Of a stretch of DNA of 64,000 nucleotides, positions 34,801 to 49,800 are shown piece by piece. The position numbers and the translations under genes were made by a program. Each line of letters begins with the position of its first letter. The first letter of the stretch is position 1. The stretch is taken from positions 34,946,652-35,010,651 of the forward strand of contig NC_083597.1 in the NCBI RefSeq assembly GCF_020882245.1, in the 5' to 3' direction. The notes under the pieces were generated by a model, which ran no database searches, was not told where the DNA came from, and worked only from the letters and a program-made list of their open reading frames with translations. Source of the DNA: Rhopalosiphum padi (taxonomy: Eukaryota > Arthropoda > Insecta > Hemiptera > Aphididae).

Positions 34801-37800
34801 CACAGGTAAAACCTTTTTATTCTACTATTTTAATATTAAATTTACAAATATGCTCACTGTGCGTCTGTACCTTGTGCATCAAAGATTTTATATTATTTTA
34901 ATATTCAAAATATTGAATTACGTTTTAATGATTTGAAATATAATATTTACTATTTAGCATATAATTTTACAATAAATGTATTAGCTACAATTAATATTAA
35001 TAACGTAATCCTTTGCCTAGTATGTGGAATAATAACTATTATTAACTAAATAAATTATAGTGTTTATAAATATTTGTTATTATTAATTAACTATAAATTT
35101 GTTGTCACCAAAACAATAATGATTATACATACCAGTAAGAAGTATTCATATTTTACTACATTATAATTTTTAATCTAATCAAGACCAAAATGCATGATTT
35201 TTCTTATCATTTTAGGACCATTCCAATAACCTTTAAGCATTATATTCCAGTAAATAAATGGAAGTACATGTTTCTTCATCAAAAGCATGCTACGCAATTC
35301 ATTCCCTTGGTTTATTGGAAATGTTTCTAATGGTTTAAGGTCATAATCAAATTCTGCTAGAATGCATTTGCTATATCCAGTGACTAATGGACAAGATGTG
35401 TATCCGTCATATTTATCTTTGATGTTCTTACCATTCATCACATTTATCATGTTTTTAAGAACAATAATACTTTGGGCTGCTACTGCTGCTCCTGTTTTTG
35501 ATGTTGGACAACTTGTACAATCTCCAATTCCAAATATGTTCCCATATACATTGTGACGTAATGTATAAGGGTCAACATCTAAATACCCAGCACTGTTGCT
35601 GAGACTAGATTTTATTAGAACATCTGGTGGACCCATTGGTGGTGTAACATGAAGCATAGAATATTCCATTGATTCAGTTTTATTTGGTTCATCAAGAAAT
35701 TCAAAAGTGGCTTTATTCTGGGTAGAATCTATTTTTATTAAATTTTGTCTTGTGCCAACTGAAATATTACGTGCATTACATATTTGCTGTAACTTCTGTG
35801 CATATTTTTTAACTCCAAATATTGCAGGTGTAGATGTTTTGTACATTATATTGGCCTTGTTTCTTTTACCTTTTCTTCTTAAATAGTCTTCAGTAATATA
35901 CATAATTTTTTGAGGAGCTCCAGCACATTTAATCGGTGTATTGGGAAATGTAAATATTGCATTTCCACCATTGAAATTTTGCAAAATTTGATAAGTTTTT
36001 TCCACATATTGAGATGAATAGTTTGTACAAACTCCACTATCTTTTTTATTAAGAGCTTCTCTTAAGCCAATGATTTGATCATAATTATATTGTAATCCAA
36101 TAGACACTACCATATAATCATAATTAATTGTGTCTCCATTTGATGTTGTTACAATATTTACTTTTGGATTAAAACTTTTGACTTTGTCTTGGATCCAATA
36201 TACATTTTTTGGAATCACTGATTTTGTGGAAGAACGGGACTGGGATATAGTTTTCATACCACCACCAATCAATGTAAACATAGGTTGATAGTAGTGTGTG
36301 TCATTTGGCTCTAGTATGATCACATCACGTTCATATTTTGAGAGCTTAGCTGCCATCGTACATCCTCCAGAACCTCCACCAACAATTAATAATTTGCAAC
36401 TGTGCTGAATATTTCTAGTAATTATACAATTTGAAAACATTGTAAATAACTAAAAATATTTGTCTTATAATTATTATTAATTTCTGGGTTAATAACTGTT
36501 TGTTTATATTTTGATATATTTTTCACTGTCAATTAAATACGTTAATTCATCCGAGATTATATCCGTTATCTATATACTCAACAAGTAATGACTAATAATT
36601 ATATAACCGCTAGCAAGGTTAAAATATTAAATGTAAATAATATTATGTTATGTTCACCGAACAGTCATACTCGCTACTCCGTTCGTATTCGTGTAGGCTG
36701 TGCAGCGTGTAGATCAACAGTAGTACACTCTACACCAGTACACCATTAGCGATGAAGATTAAATCCAAATAATGTCAAGTATCAATGTAATAATGATTAA
36801 TATTAATAGTAATATATATAATAGTAAATTAATAAATATGGATTCTACGCCGTCGAGTGTTGAGTGTTGTCAATTGATTAGGATAAATTGGATAAAATAA
36901 ATATTAAATCTGGTATTCTGGTTAAATACTTGTGTTCGCTGCGCTTCTGATGTAATATACAATTACAGTGCCGACACTGTTGTTAACTTACTAAGTTCTA
37001 ACAGGACAGGAAATCTAATTTAAAAATAGAATATTGTTCACCTTTCTCAGCGTTCGTTTCAACAAAATGTATTTGAAGTCCGGAATTCCGGACGCTGTTT
37101 AAAATTCAGCTGTGATACATTTGACGACCTGTTTAACAATTTCTGATAATTATGTGTGCTTCATGTTATACAATACTTCATAATAATATGTCGATTGTGT
37201 TGTGTATTTATAACCAGAAATGAACTATAATCAGTATAATCACAAATAACTACTATCACGATTCACGAAGAACTGCTTAACAATAATACGACATTCAGGA
37301 AAGTTGAATAAAATTGTCAATCAAAATCTACTGTTATCTATTGTCCATAAGACTATACCTCCACAACAGGTGTCTATTGGGAGTTCGTGATTATGTTAGG
37401 AATGTTAGGACGGACTTGTTGATATCCTCCCACCCACAATAAGTGACGCATATTGTAGGTATTCATAGCCTATTATAGTTATACCTTTAATTCATATAAT
37501 AATTATAGTACACCATATAAATACAATTTTGATTAAATGATTTTTGTTACTAACGAATCGTTAGGTATTCATAGATTTTTAAAAGTAAATGCAGTTGTGA
37601 TAATTTGAAATAATTTTTAAAAACGTTTTAGTACATTTACACATCATTCAATAAATATTCAAAATAAGAACTATTATTTAATTTTTATTTATAATACGGC
37701 AGTCACGACCACGATTAAAGATATACAGTTGTTAATGATTCATTAAAACGAATTTTTTGCAATTTAATTTCTTTTCAATTAATATGATAAAATATTGGTC

Positions 37801-40800
37801 GTTCTACACTAATCAATAGTAATTAATAATAATGTAGCGAGAATAATGAATAATTGGTGTCAAATACTTTTGTTCACAAACCATAACAGAGAATAACGTT
37901 TAAATTAATTATACAGTATGATCCTTCCTTTGTTAACCCACCAATACCATAGAAAATAAAAGATATATTTATTTTTTTTTAAACAAATAATAATGGAGAA
38001 CAGAAAAAAAGTACAAATTGCCAATGGAATATTTTAAATTAAACATATCAGTTATATCAATATATCATTACTCTGTATGATATATTATGATATAAATTTA
38101 TATAATCACTCTGTAAAACCACAAATGTTTTCTAAAAACACTAGTACTACAGTTATAATAATAATAATAATAATAATAGCTAATAACTAATAAGTACATA
38201 AAACAAACATTAAAAAAAGATAGTAGCTAATAATTTGAAAAAAATATGTCACGTAACTTTACAAGTTTCAGAATAAAAAACCTAACCTAATCTATAAGTT
38301 TTATTTAAAATATTTTAATTTGCACTTTTTTCCGGGACTTTTTTTCCTACCATCAATATTAGCCTTATAAAATATTTATTTATAAATAATATTATTTTAT
38401 TATTATTATTATTTAATTAGCCTTTTGGTATATACAATAATAGCTGAATAGCTGAATAAGCTCACTTATATTATATATATGTCAATACATTTTTAAAACA
38501 ATTCAAAGTTCAATACAAGATCCCGGAATAAAAATTCTTGGGAAAATAAATCCCTATTAGACTTCAATATTATTTACAATCACATGAAAATTCTTGAATA
38601 AATATTTTTAAAACTCTAATTACAACATTATTTATATTTAATTGAAAATATATAGGTTTTAATGAAATAAATTATAACATTTATAAACACAAAATTTATT
38701 TAAAAAATTAAAATATAGCATGTACAAATGTTTTAAATGATCGAAATGTCAAATTATAAAAAAATAATGAATTAGATAATTATAATAATTAATAAATATT
38801 AAAATATATAATATACATTTGTGTTATTTTTTGTTTATTATTACATTGTTTCTTAATATTGTCGTGACTTTCTAAATTTAAAAAACCGAAAATATATATT
38901 TTGCTACTTACAAATCTGGTACAAAGCTCTTTCAATATTTTTTTATCGTCATAATTTGTCTAACTTTAGTAATTAGCTTATTGTTTTCTCCAACCTCATC
39001 TAATACTAATTTTGCATAATCCGCAGTAACGAATAAATAATAATAGGTAACATTTGAAGTTTTTATATCTTATACACTGTCGTAAAAATATTAGGAAACG
39101 TAATATTTTATTTCGGGAATTTTTTCCGAGGTTTTTCGTCGGGTTTTTATTTTCCCGGTGATTTTTGTTCCGATTACCTATTATTAGTATAGAAAGTGTT
39201 GAGTCTTGAGTAGGTTGCTGTAATGAAGATAGCTATATTATTGTATACAAAAAGTCGAAAAACAATAAATTCTGAGCTGATACAATTAAGGGTATTTTGT
39301 GATATATATATTTTTTTATAGAGCTATTACAGTTCAAAATGTTTAATGTTTTTTATCATTTTCCAGGAGAAAATAATTCTGCTGAAAATTATCATTCAAA
39401 TGATGCTTGTGATGATTTTTGGGAGTATCAAGAGCAAGTATTTAATGGACTTCAAGAAAAAAACATCATTGAAGATACAAATATTATAGAAAAACGTTTA
39501 AGGTTAGTAAATCATTACTGAGAGTCTGAGAATGTATATCAAAAGTGAAGTTGGATTGGAGATTACATTGGATTAAATTACTTAAAAGTTAAATTTGACT
39601 GTTCTTCCAATAATTGTGTATTTGTGTTACCATTATATAAATAAATTAGTATAATTGATCAATAACCAAGCTGTTAATGTTATAATTATGTAACAATATT
39701 GTAACATTAATTACATACTTATATATACATATATGTCTAATAATTGTCTATTATACAAAACAAACACTATAGGATTAACAAATACAAAATTTACTCACAA
39801 AACACTTTTTGAGATGTCTTAATTATTTTTATTTATTTATGAAAATGCAAACGGGCTAAGCCCAATAATGAACATTCAAAGACCGTGTAGACTTACAAAG
39901 TATAGTTATATACGTTGTACTTCTTATAGTAATACAATACAAATTAGTAATAGATAAAGAATTTAAGTTACATACATACAAATAATAATCAAACAATATT
40001 TACATTATTGTTAAAATAAACATTAAAAGAGACATTATTATTATAAAAGAACAAATCTACGTTATATCTGTTCATGTGGCCTATTAATCTAGTAATTGGG
40101 GCATTTTGAGCATAATTGTTACGATGGAATGGCGTATAAAATCTATTAGATTTCCTAGTACGAGAAGTGGGTACTAGAAAATTAAATTTAGCTAGTAGCT
40201 CTGAACAATTTATAATACCATTAAATAATTTAAAAGTGAAATAAAGATCGAGTCTAATTCTCTTTATTTGTAAAGTTATGATAATAATGGCGAATAAGAT
40301 GTGTATCTCTGGCATTGTATATCACATTTATATGTAAGAAACCCTAAGAAACGATTCTAATTCGCTTCAAAAGCTTTGGTCGGACCAGGCATGTAAGGAG
40401 AGTACCGAATGTAGAATTTTTAGTTGAGTACCAAACGAACTAATGAGCAATACAGAGATTTTAAAGGAATTGGATTATTGAAATCAGAACATATTCTACT
40501 TATAAAACCTAACATTGAAGATGATTTTTTTTATGAAATATGCATAGTGTTCATTGAACGATAAGAAAGTCAAAATAAATATACCAAGGTCTTTAATATG
40601 AGAAATTCTAGCCAATTCAATGTCATAATAATGTAATATGCATTTGAGTTATGCATTTTTTTGAATATGTCATAATTTTACATTTAACAATATTGAAATA
40701 CAGCTTATTAAGAACAATAAGAATACACACTAATTATTGAGTAGATTAAGGTCATTTTTGAGCAATTTTGCATCGTTAGGAGATTTAATTATTCAGAATA

Positions 40801-43800
40801 TTTTTAAATCATAAGCAAATAGTAGTTAGTGGGAATTCGTAATTTTTATATAATTTATATTATATTGGTATGTTAAATAAAAAGGGAGCTAAGACGCTAA
40901 GTGACAACCCTGTGGAAACACTGGAAACCCTGAGTTGGCATCGTATGATGGTGACTCAATATTTTTTACTTTAACATATTGTTTCTTACCAGAAATAAAA
41001 GAGACTAACCAAGAATAAAAAGGATTACGAAAACCTAAATTATGTAATTTGTCCACGATAATGTTGTAGTTTAATTTATCAAATGTCTTAGAGAAATTAG
41101 TGTAGATTACATCTACCTGGCGAATCGTATTCAATAAGGCGTCGAATACGTGATTTTGGAATACTAATGCATTTGTAGTAGTAGAACTACCAGAAAAAAA
41201 ACCATATTGTTTATCTATAATTATATTTTTAAATAAAGGAGATAATATTTTAGCAAGAATATTTTCAAAATTTTTGGGATGATTGATATAATGGATATAG
41301 GACTGTAGTTTGTGATTAGACAGTTATCACCAACTTTAAAGATTGGAGTGACATAACTCAATTTCCAATGAGCGGGAAAAATACCAGATAGAAGTGAAAA
41401 ATTAAATAAATATAATAGTGTAACTGCTAGAACCAATTTACATTCTTTAAAAAATATTTTAGAAATATTGTGACCGATTATTGTTAAAAAACTTCCAGAA
41501 ATATTTTGGGTTATTTGAGACGGAATTTTGTTGTTTTTGAATATTTTTATTTTTCATTGTATATGGAGCACATAGATTAGAAAATGTATTGTAATTGTAT
41601 CTGTTAGGGAGCTGTTTAAATATTTTATGAGCTATCTTTTTTGTTGAGAATATTAAATTTTTTAATGAAGAACTAAACCTAGTCGGATAATTAGAAGAAA
41701 ATGTACACGTTTTAGTGCACGTAGAATCGATAATTTCGTAGATAATGTAATAAAAAATATCAAATGCCTATAATACATATATATTATTGAAAGTACCATT
41801 CTAATCAATCCAATCGACTGTAGGCCTGTAGCTATAAGTGATCTAATATAATTATATTCGCAATATCTAAAATCGTAAATTTGTTCCTAAGTTCCTTATA
41901 ATCTAAATATTCAATTGACATTACAGTCGACAGGACAGGTAAACTTAAAACTTATATCTAAAGTTGGATGGTAGTTATAGTCTAATGGTTCTTAAACCTT
42001 ATCTTGAAGTGAATTATTGACATTAATTACTTCAGTTATAGCTGTTGAGATTGAATAATGTATCAAATTTTGTTTCATGCGATTTATTATATTCGCGACA
42101 GGAATTTACTGATGTAATAATTTTATTTTGATTGTTCTTTAATTCTTTTATCATATCAATAAATTTATTTATTTTAGTGATTAAGATACTATTTATGGTG
42201 AAGACATCTGTGAGATAGGTACAAACTTTGGACCCGACATTATTATAGAACATAATATGTTCTATGACATTATTTTGTATATAATTACAGATAAAAGAGC
42301 GAACAAACAATACCGATAGCTGTAAGTTTCAATGGTCACGATGATTACTTTGTATAGGCACAAGGTACTAAGGCAGGCAGTTCGACAGTCGACACTAACC
42401 ATCAATACGAGTAAACTTAACAATACTCTTATTAACATTCATCTTATAAGACAGTAAAGTACTATTTTAAATGTAATAATCATTATAGATTTATAAACCT
42501 GCACACGTGTCTTATTATCGATAAAAAAAACCTCATTCACTGTGCTTTAACCTCCGACCATGTTACAATATATACAATATTATATTTATATGTATAAATG
42601 TATAATGTATATGTGTAAACACAAAACTATTTAAACTACTCATTTATAATGTTATGATTGCTGTATAATATTATATTGTTCTTTTATCCACACTCATCAT
42701 TTAAAATTTATTATTGTTTTTGAAAATATTTTTTTTACATTATTTCCAGTCAAAAAACAAAACTTTTTAAAAAAATTGATATTTTTTATTATAGTGCCTA
42801 TTTTTTTTTAATTCTAAAATGTTTACATCATTTTAATAGACTACTTTCAAGTTTCCAACTAAATATTTATTTTAAATAAATATACATTTAGAGACTATTA
42901 AAATTTAAAATATTATTATTTTGGAATTTTATTCAACTAAGATCCAAAAAATGTTCATCGTTCATCAATGTCTACTCTAAATGTCTAATAATGTTATATA
43001 AATGTTATTGGTTGAGTTTAAACGGGTTTTTGTATATACATAGTACTGGTTAAGAAATCGGCATTATGTTTTTAAAGTTACCGACAGGGTTAATATGTTT
43101 AGATGTCATTATGTCAATCATATTTGAGATGATTCTGGTATTTCTTGGATTAAAGTATCTTAGCGCTTTTCTAGAGTAGCGTACTAAATCAGGCTTATAT
43201 TTTTGAGGTGTAAAGTGAAATAAAAAATATTAATAATACTAAAAAAGAAGGTATATATCTAATTAAAAAAAAAAAAAACATGAAAAGATGGTTTAAAAAT
43301 AGAAGCAACTATATGTCAAACAACTCAATTTAACAGGACTTTTTGTAAAATTGAAGAAAAGTAACTGCTTACTTATAAAAATAGTAGATAATTTTCACTG
43401 ACAACTAAAATATTGTCACCCCTTTTCATTTCCCTAGGGTTTGAATTCCAATGAACGTCGAAATATGCATGTTTCATTAATTCATAATTGTATTAAAGAG
43501 CATTAATAATCCAAATTTCAAGTAAATTTAAATATACAAATATTATTTCCTTTACAATTTTAGCCACCTCTTTCAACTCCCTTCCCCTTGTGGGTTAAAT
43601 TTCTAAAAAATACATAAAGTTGACTTTTAATCATAAAAGAGATTTTATTTAGTTTTACTCTCTTAAGGGTTGATTTTTTATATAAAAAAAATAGTTGACA
43701 AAATCCTTTTTCGGGCATCAATGTTTCTTTTAGGTATTAGACAAAAAAAGTTACTTATGCATAATATATAATATTATATATATTACTTTTGTATTAGTAT

Positions 43801-46800
43801 CATAGGTAGTATAATTATGTATTAATATATGTATATTAAAGTATTATTATATTTGGATTGTTTAATTGTTTCTATAAATATATGTATTTGTAATAGTATT
43901 ATAAAATACAGTCGAGTCGCGATAACTCGAAGTTGAAGGGAGGTAAAAATTTGTTTCGATATATGATATATCTAATTTGAATTTATATTAATTTATATTT
44001 CTAGGGGAATAAAAAAAAAAAATTTGAGTTGTCAAGTTTTTCGAGTTATTGCGATTCAACTGTATAACATTTTATAAGGTATACTTAAATAATAAAGTAT
44101 TTAAATATTTTAGGTGCACTAATGGAAAGTGCAAAGTTAGATTTGGCACAGAAGACAACTTGATGTATCATACAAAATGTCATTTAGACGACAAATTTAA
44201 ATGCGTAGAATTCGAATGTCAGTTTACTGATTCCAAGTGGTTATCTATGATGACACATTTGTGGAAAATTCATAATATAGACATGGAAATGTTCGGTTGT
44301 AACCAATGCGAATTCAAAACAAATAGGTATAATGTGCATGTAAACAAATATACAGGGTGATTCTTTTATCATAAAACACTCATTATTTCAAAAAGTAATT
44401 AAAAAAAAAAGTAAAAAGTATTTATGTTTTTGAAAATATTTTTTATCCTTATAATTTTTTAAGTTTTTTACTTTTTTGAATGACAACATAGTGTTTTAAT
44501 TTCATATTCCAAAGCAGAATAATTTTTCTGAGTATTTTGATACATAAAATTTGAATTTAGGGTGAGTAGTTTATGAGTTATACTTATTTAAAGTTTAGAC
44601 AAGTGGAGTAGTGGACAAACATTTTACGGGGTAGCCCCGTACCACTCCACTCCGCGCAACTAAACTTTAAATAAGTATAACTCATACACTACTCACCCTA
44701 AATTCAAATTTTATGTATCAAAATACTCAGAAAATTATTCTGCTTTGGAATATGAAATTAAAACACTATGTTGTCATTCAAAAAAGTAAAAAACTTAAAA
44801 AATTATAAGGATAAAAAATATTTAAAAATATAAATTTTTAATAAAAACGTTGTTTTTTAACAACTTGAAACTATGTAAAATATATTTTCAAAAACATTAA
44901 TACTTTTTGAAATAATGAGTGTTGTTTGATAAAAGAATCATCATGTATATAACTACATTTTTAAGTGTTTTTTTTTTTATGTGTAAAGTAAAAATCAATA
45001 TATCCCTTACCCTATACGTATAATATTATATAAAAAAAGATAATTTAATCATTTAATGATAATATTATAACCTTAAACCATAGAATATACCGTTGAAGTT
45101 TTTTTTAAACTTGGGACAGTTCACAGTATATACCATTACTTTTAATGAATTGCGACGTCAATGTGCTTTTAAAACAATTTAAAATCAATAGCAAGTAAAT
45201 ACCTATTATATTTTATATCGTGCAATTGAATTATTATATGTACCTATCATAGTAATATATTTTTCGTTATTAATTACGTGCTTTTGTCGTCTTTTAAACA
45301 TTTAATTATTATTAAATTATTATTAAATTTATGCGTTTTCAGTCTGTACAAATTGAACACATTTCATAAAAATATTCATAAACAAGAGAAACCATTTTTG
45401 TGTCCTGAGTGTAAGAAAGGATTCAAATCGATCAAACAACTCAGAAATCACAAGGTAGGTATACTTATGTAAAATTATATAATTACGTACTACCGGTTTC
45501 TTCACTTATATTAGTGTCTATTTGACTTTAAGTTAACAAAATTATTTATTTAAATTAATAAAAAAAAAAACAATAATAATAAAAATATTTATTATTTTAG
45601 TATAGTTCAAAAAATTATTTTTATTGGGACACAACACACTTATACGTTTATTATTATATTTTATACACACATTGTTCCTTTATACACAATTTTTTTTATG
45701 AGAAATAAATTCAACCTACTGTATTGTCTGTATTACTTACTAACAGTTATTAGTTAAATAAATTATCTAAGAGCAATTTAAAAAAACACTATTTTAAAAC
45801 ATATACTTAGTAGTTAGTGATATGGGCTACAGCTAGATAGACCGTCTACAAGCTCAGAACCATTTTTCGTTATATATCATTGAATTCAAGTTTAACACAC
45901 ATCCATCTCTATCATAGTGACCCACCCGAGTACTAAACAATTACCGACTTACCATACAGCATTACCAAATTTCTTCCATATTGTACCTTCATAATTACTG
46001 ATATCTGTTATTAAATAGGTAATTTTTGAGGAAAAACAAGAATATTAAAATGTGTAAAGTAAATAGTATATTGGAGATAATATAATGAAATCCGTTTTTT
46101 AAAAATTGTGCTTAACATGAATTGCGGTCTAAAAAACTGTTTTTATTTTTTTTTATTTTTAAGCTAGAAAATTGTACAATCTGTAGAATAATTATTTACA
46201 ATAAGCACAAGTGATTAAAGTTAACATAGAAGAGACAAAATAACATAATATAAAGTAACAAAGTTACAAATCGTAATAAGTTAAGTTAAATTACGGCTAT
46301 TTACATCAATTCAGACAGGGGGCTTGAGTGAAGAGGCCAACCATTGATGGTACTTCATGACATGTAGTGGTGGGGGGGGTTAGTCTATTAGTAGATCACG
46401 ACACCATGTTCGTTTTAGACGCCTTCTGGGGTCACCAGGAATAGTGGGGACAAATAGTTCTGAAATTAAGGGGTTGCGATGGTTGTGGAGATTGAAGTGC
46501 ATGCGTTTGTAGAAAATCTTGGCAACGTTTTTAACTGTTTGGATTGATAGGTCTTTGTGGAGAGTGTCGTTGGATACATAGTATGGAGCTTTAGTTATTT
46601 GTCGCAGGCATTTAGATTGGAATGATTGGATCTTAGTAATATTGGAAGGTTTGGCGGCACCCCAAAGTTGAATGCCATAAGTCCATATTGGTTTGAGGAG
46701 TAGTTTGTATAGGAGAAGTTTATTTTTAAGATTTATATGTTTAGTTGTTAAGAGAAAACGTAGTTGACGAGATCGGTTATTTAAAGCAATCCGTTTGGTG

Positions 46801-49800
46801 TGAATATGTGTTGACCAAGTTAGCCGACGGTCGAGTTGTAGGCCTAAATAACGAACATTTTGGGCAGACGGAAGTGGAAGGTGATTGAGGTACACAGGAG
46901 GGCAAACAGCTTGACGAAGTGTGAACGTGCAGTGGATGGATTTGGTTTCGTTAACTTTTATCCCCCATTCTTTATACCAAGTTGATAAAAGATTTAGGTG
47001 GTTTTGGATAAGGTTTGTGGCTGTTTCAGGATTTGAGTGGAGGGCCAGGAGTGCTTTGTCATCGGCAAAGTCCCCAGTTGTTGTAGGTTGGTCAGAGGTG
47101 AACAGGTTAAATAGTAGGGGAGCTGCAACCGCTCCTTGGGGAACACCGGCACAGATCGGAAATATTTTGGACATAGTAGATCCTGAACGGACGATGAAGT
47201 GTCTGTCTTGGAGGTAGGATTTAAAAAGTAGATAGAAGTAGGGGGGGAAAATGGTTTTTAGCTTGAATAGGAGGCCTTTATGCCATACTGTATCAAAGGC
47301 TTGTGCCACGTCAAGGAATGCACCTGTGCATATTAGTTTTTTTTCCAAAGCGTAGGAGATATTGTCTAATAGACGATGGATCTGGTGAATGGTTGAGTGG
47401 TTGTGGCGAAACCCGAATTGGTTGTTAGGCAGGTTAGATTCAATGATGGGGAGGATACGTTTTAGGATAATTTTTTCGAAGATTTTTGAAAATAATGGTA
47501 GTAAGCTGATAGGTCTATATGATTTAGGTGAGTCAGGTTAGGTTTGCCCGGCTTGAGGATTATGATGATTATGGAAAATTTCCATAGGACTGGGAAATAT
47601 GAGAGCCTTAACATGGAGTTATATATATGCGTAAGCATTAGTAATGCTTTTTTGGGCAATTGTGTTGCAACTTCCGAAGTGATAAGGTCATAACTTGGGG
47701 TTTTGCGGTGAGGGGATTGACGTATAGCATGTTCAACTTCGCTCGGGCGAATATGTTTAGGTGGGAGAGTCATAGGTAATGCGCAGGTTAAAGAACGGTT
47801 TACTATTTCAATCCTATTTGGGCATATATTATCGTGTGGTTGAAAGGTAGAGAAAAGGTGGTGGGAAAATAAATTTGCTTTTTCCAAATCAGTGATGGCC
47901 CATGACCCATCAACTTTTTTCAGTGGCGGTACATGAGGTTTTGAGCGAAGTATTTTCCTTGTAGTTTGCCACAGTGAATTGTCGGTAGTTGATAGAGAAA
48001 CGAGATAATTGGTATAATTTTCTGATCTAATTGAGGCCAATAGTCTTTTTAGTTTATTTGTTAGGTTGTTGAATTTACGTTTATCAGAAGGGTATTTAGT
48101 TTTTTGCCAAATGGAGCGGGTTGTTCGTTTTTCGGAGATAAGGGCCCTAATATGTAAGGGTAGGTTCCCAACGTGGTTTTTGGGAGGAACTGGAGAGGAG
48201 GAGGACCAGGCTGAGTCTTGTATAGATTTGGTTAGTTGGTTTACAGCAGCATCAATATCGTCAGTTGATTTCAATCTAACTTTGAGATTGATTTGGTTGT
48301 CAAGGGACAATTTGAATTTTTCCCAATCCATTTGGCCTTGTGTAAGACTAGGTTTATCGGGTTTGTTAAGAGGAGCTGAGTCAATTGTGAAGAGGACGGA
48401 TGAGTGATCAGAACAGAGGTCGTCTAAGTTGGTTACCGTAGTGTAGTATAGTCCGTTGGGTATTTTTGTTATGAAAATATCAAGGATGTCTGGTCTTTTT
48501 CTGGGCGAGGAGGGCCAGTAGGTCGGTGAGGGAGGAGCATGTATTTTATAGTTTTTAGTGTGAGACAGAGTTTTGAGTGTATTACCACGAGAATTATTTG
48601 CACGGCAGCCCCATTGTGAGTGTTTTGCATTTATGTCACCCCCTAATACAAATTTTTGGCCAAGGGTGGCAAAGAATTGATTAAGTTGGTCTTGGGTTAT
48701 GGTATGACGAGGAGGGCTGTATACCGCGTAGATATTAATAGGTGTACAATTTAATGCTAAGGATATGCCACAGACTTGAATATGTGGTGATTGGAAATTG
48801 GGAAGAGGGTAAAATATCAGTGATGATCTCACTATAATAGCAGCTCCTGCGTGAGCTGTGCCGTCCGGGTGGTTTGTTTTGAAGGTTTGATATCCAGGTA
48901 GATTAAAGTTTGAAGAATTAGTAAAGTGCGTTTCAGAGATAAGTGCAATGTCGATCCTATTATTTTGAAGTACAGCTAAGATTTCATTTTTGTGATTTGC
49001 GAGTCCGTTTGAGTTCCAAGTTAGAATGAGGAGAGAGTTTGATGTGGGATTAGTTGGCATTATTGAATTTTGTGAGATTTGTGAGGACAGTGGTGAGAAG
49101 TGCTATGAGAGGGTTTAGGATGGCTTTAAACTCATTGAGAAATTTAAGGAGCTCGCCTTCGTTATTGTTAGGAGAAGTGGGATTAGGTTTGAGTGGTTGG
49201 TGACCCTCAGTTACATTAGCATACGAACGTGGTTGTGATTTGGATGAGAAATCAGTAGTAGAGTGTTGGTGGGGTTGTTCGAGTAAATTTATATATTTTG
49301 TACCTATAGGCAGGCGCCTTTTAAATTGTAAAATTAATACTAAATATAACTTAAAATGAGATAAGCAATTTGAAGAAATATATTTTTTCACTTGTGATTT
49401 TAGGTTTATATAGGTTCTTAATAATAAGTGCTTAAGTCTTTTAAAATCAGCGATAGCCAATTTGTGTAAATATATTTTTTTTATGAATTTTTCATACGAT
49501 TTTGTAATTACGGAACAAGAGTCAACCCCCAATAAAGGCAATGAGAACATGGGACAATAGGGATCACCTGTAAATAACTTTGAATTGGTACATACATATA
49601 TTTTAATTTTTCTAAAAATGTCGTTAAAAGTGCCTGTATGGCTAGGTTAGGTTTGTTAGGCTATATGAAAAAAATGACGGTCTAAGTCCTTGTAATTAAA
49701 AATAAAAGAATACAATAGCACAACGAATTGCTGATAACGATATATTAATATATTATTTTTTTACTCAGGCGATCCACGTAAAGACTGAGAGGCCGTCACC

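Noticed and set aside
38060..38090. Inverted ATATATCAT/ATGATATAT pair
   Set aside because: Short A/T-only arms, no flanking duplication; not separable from background.
46921..48407. Plus-strand frames of 98 and 113 codons
   Set aside because: Antisense shadows of the LINE ORF2.
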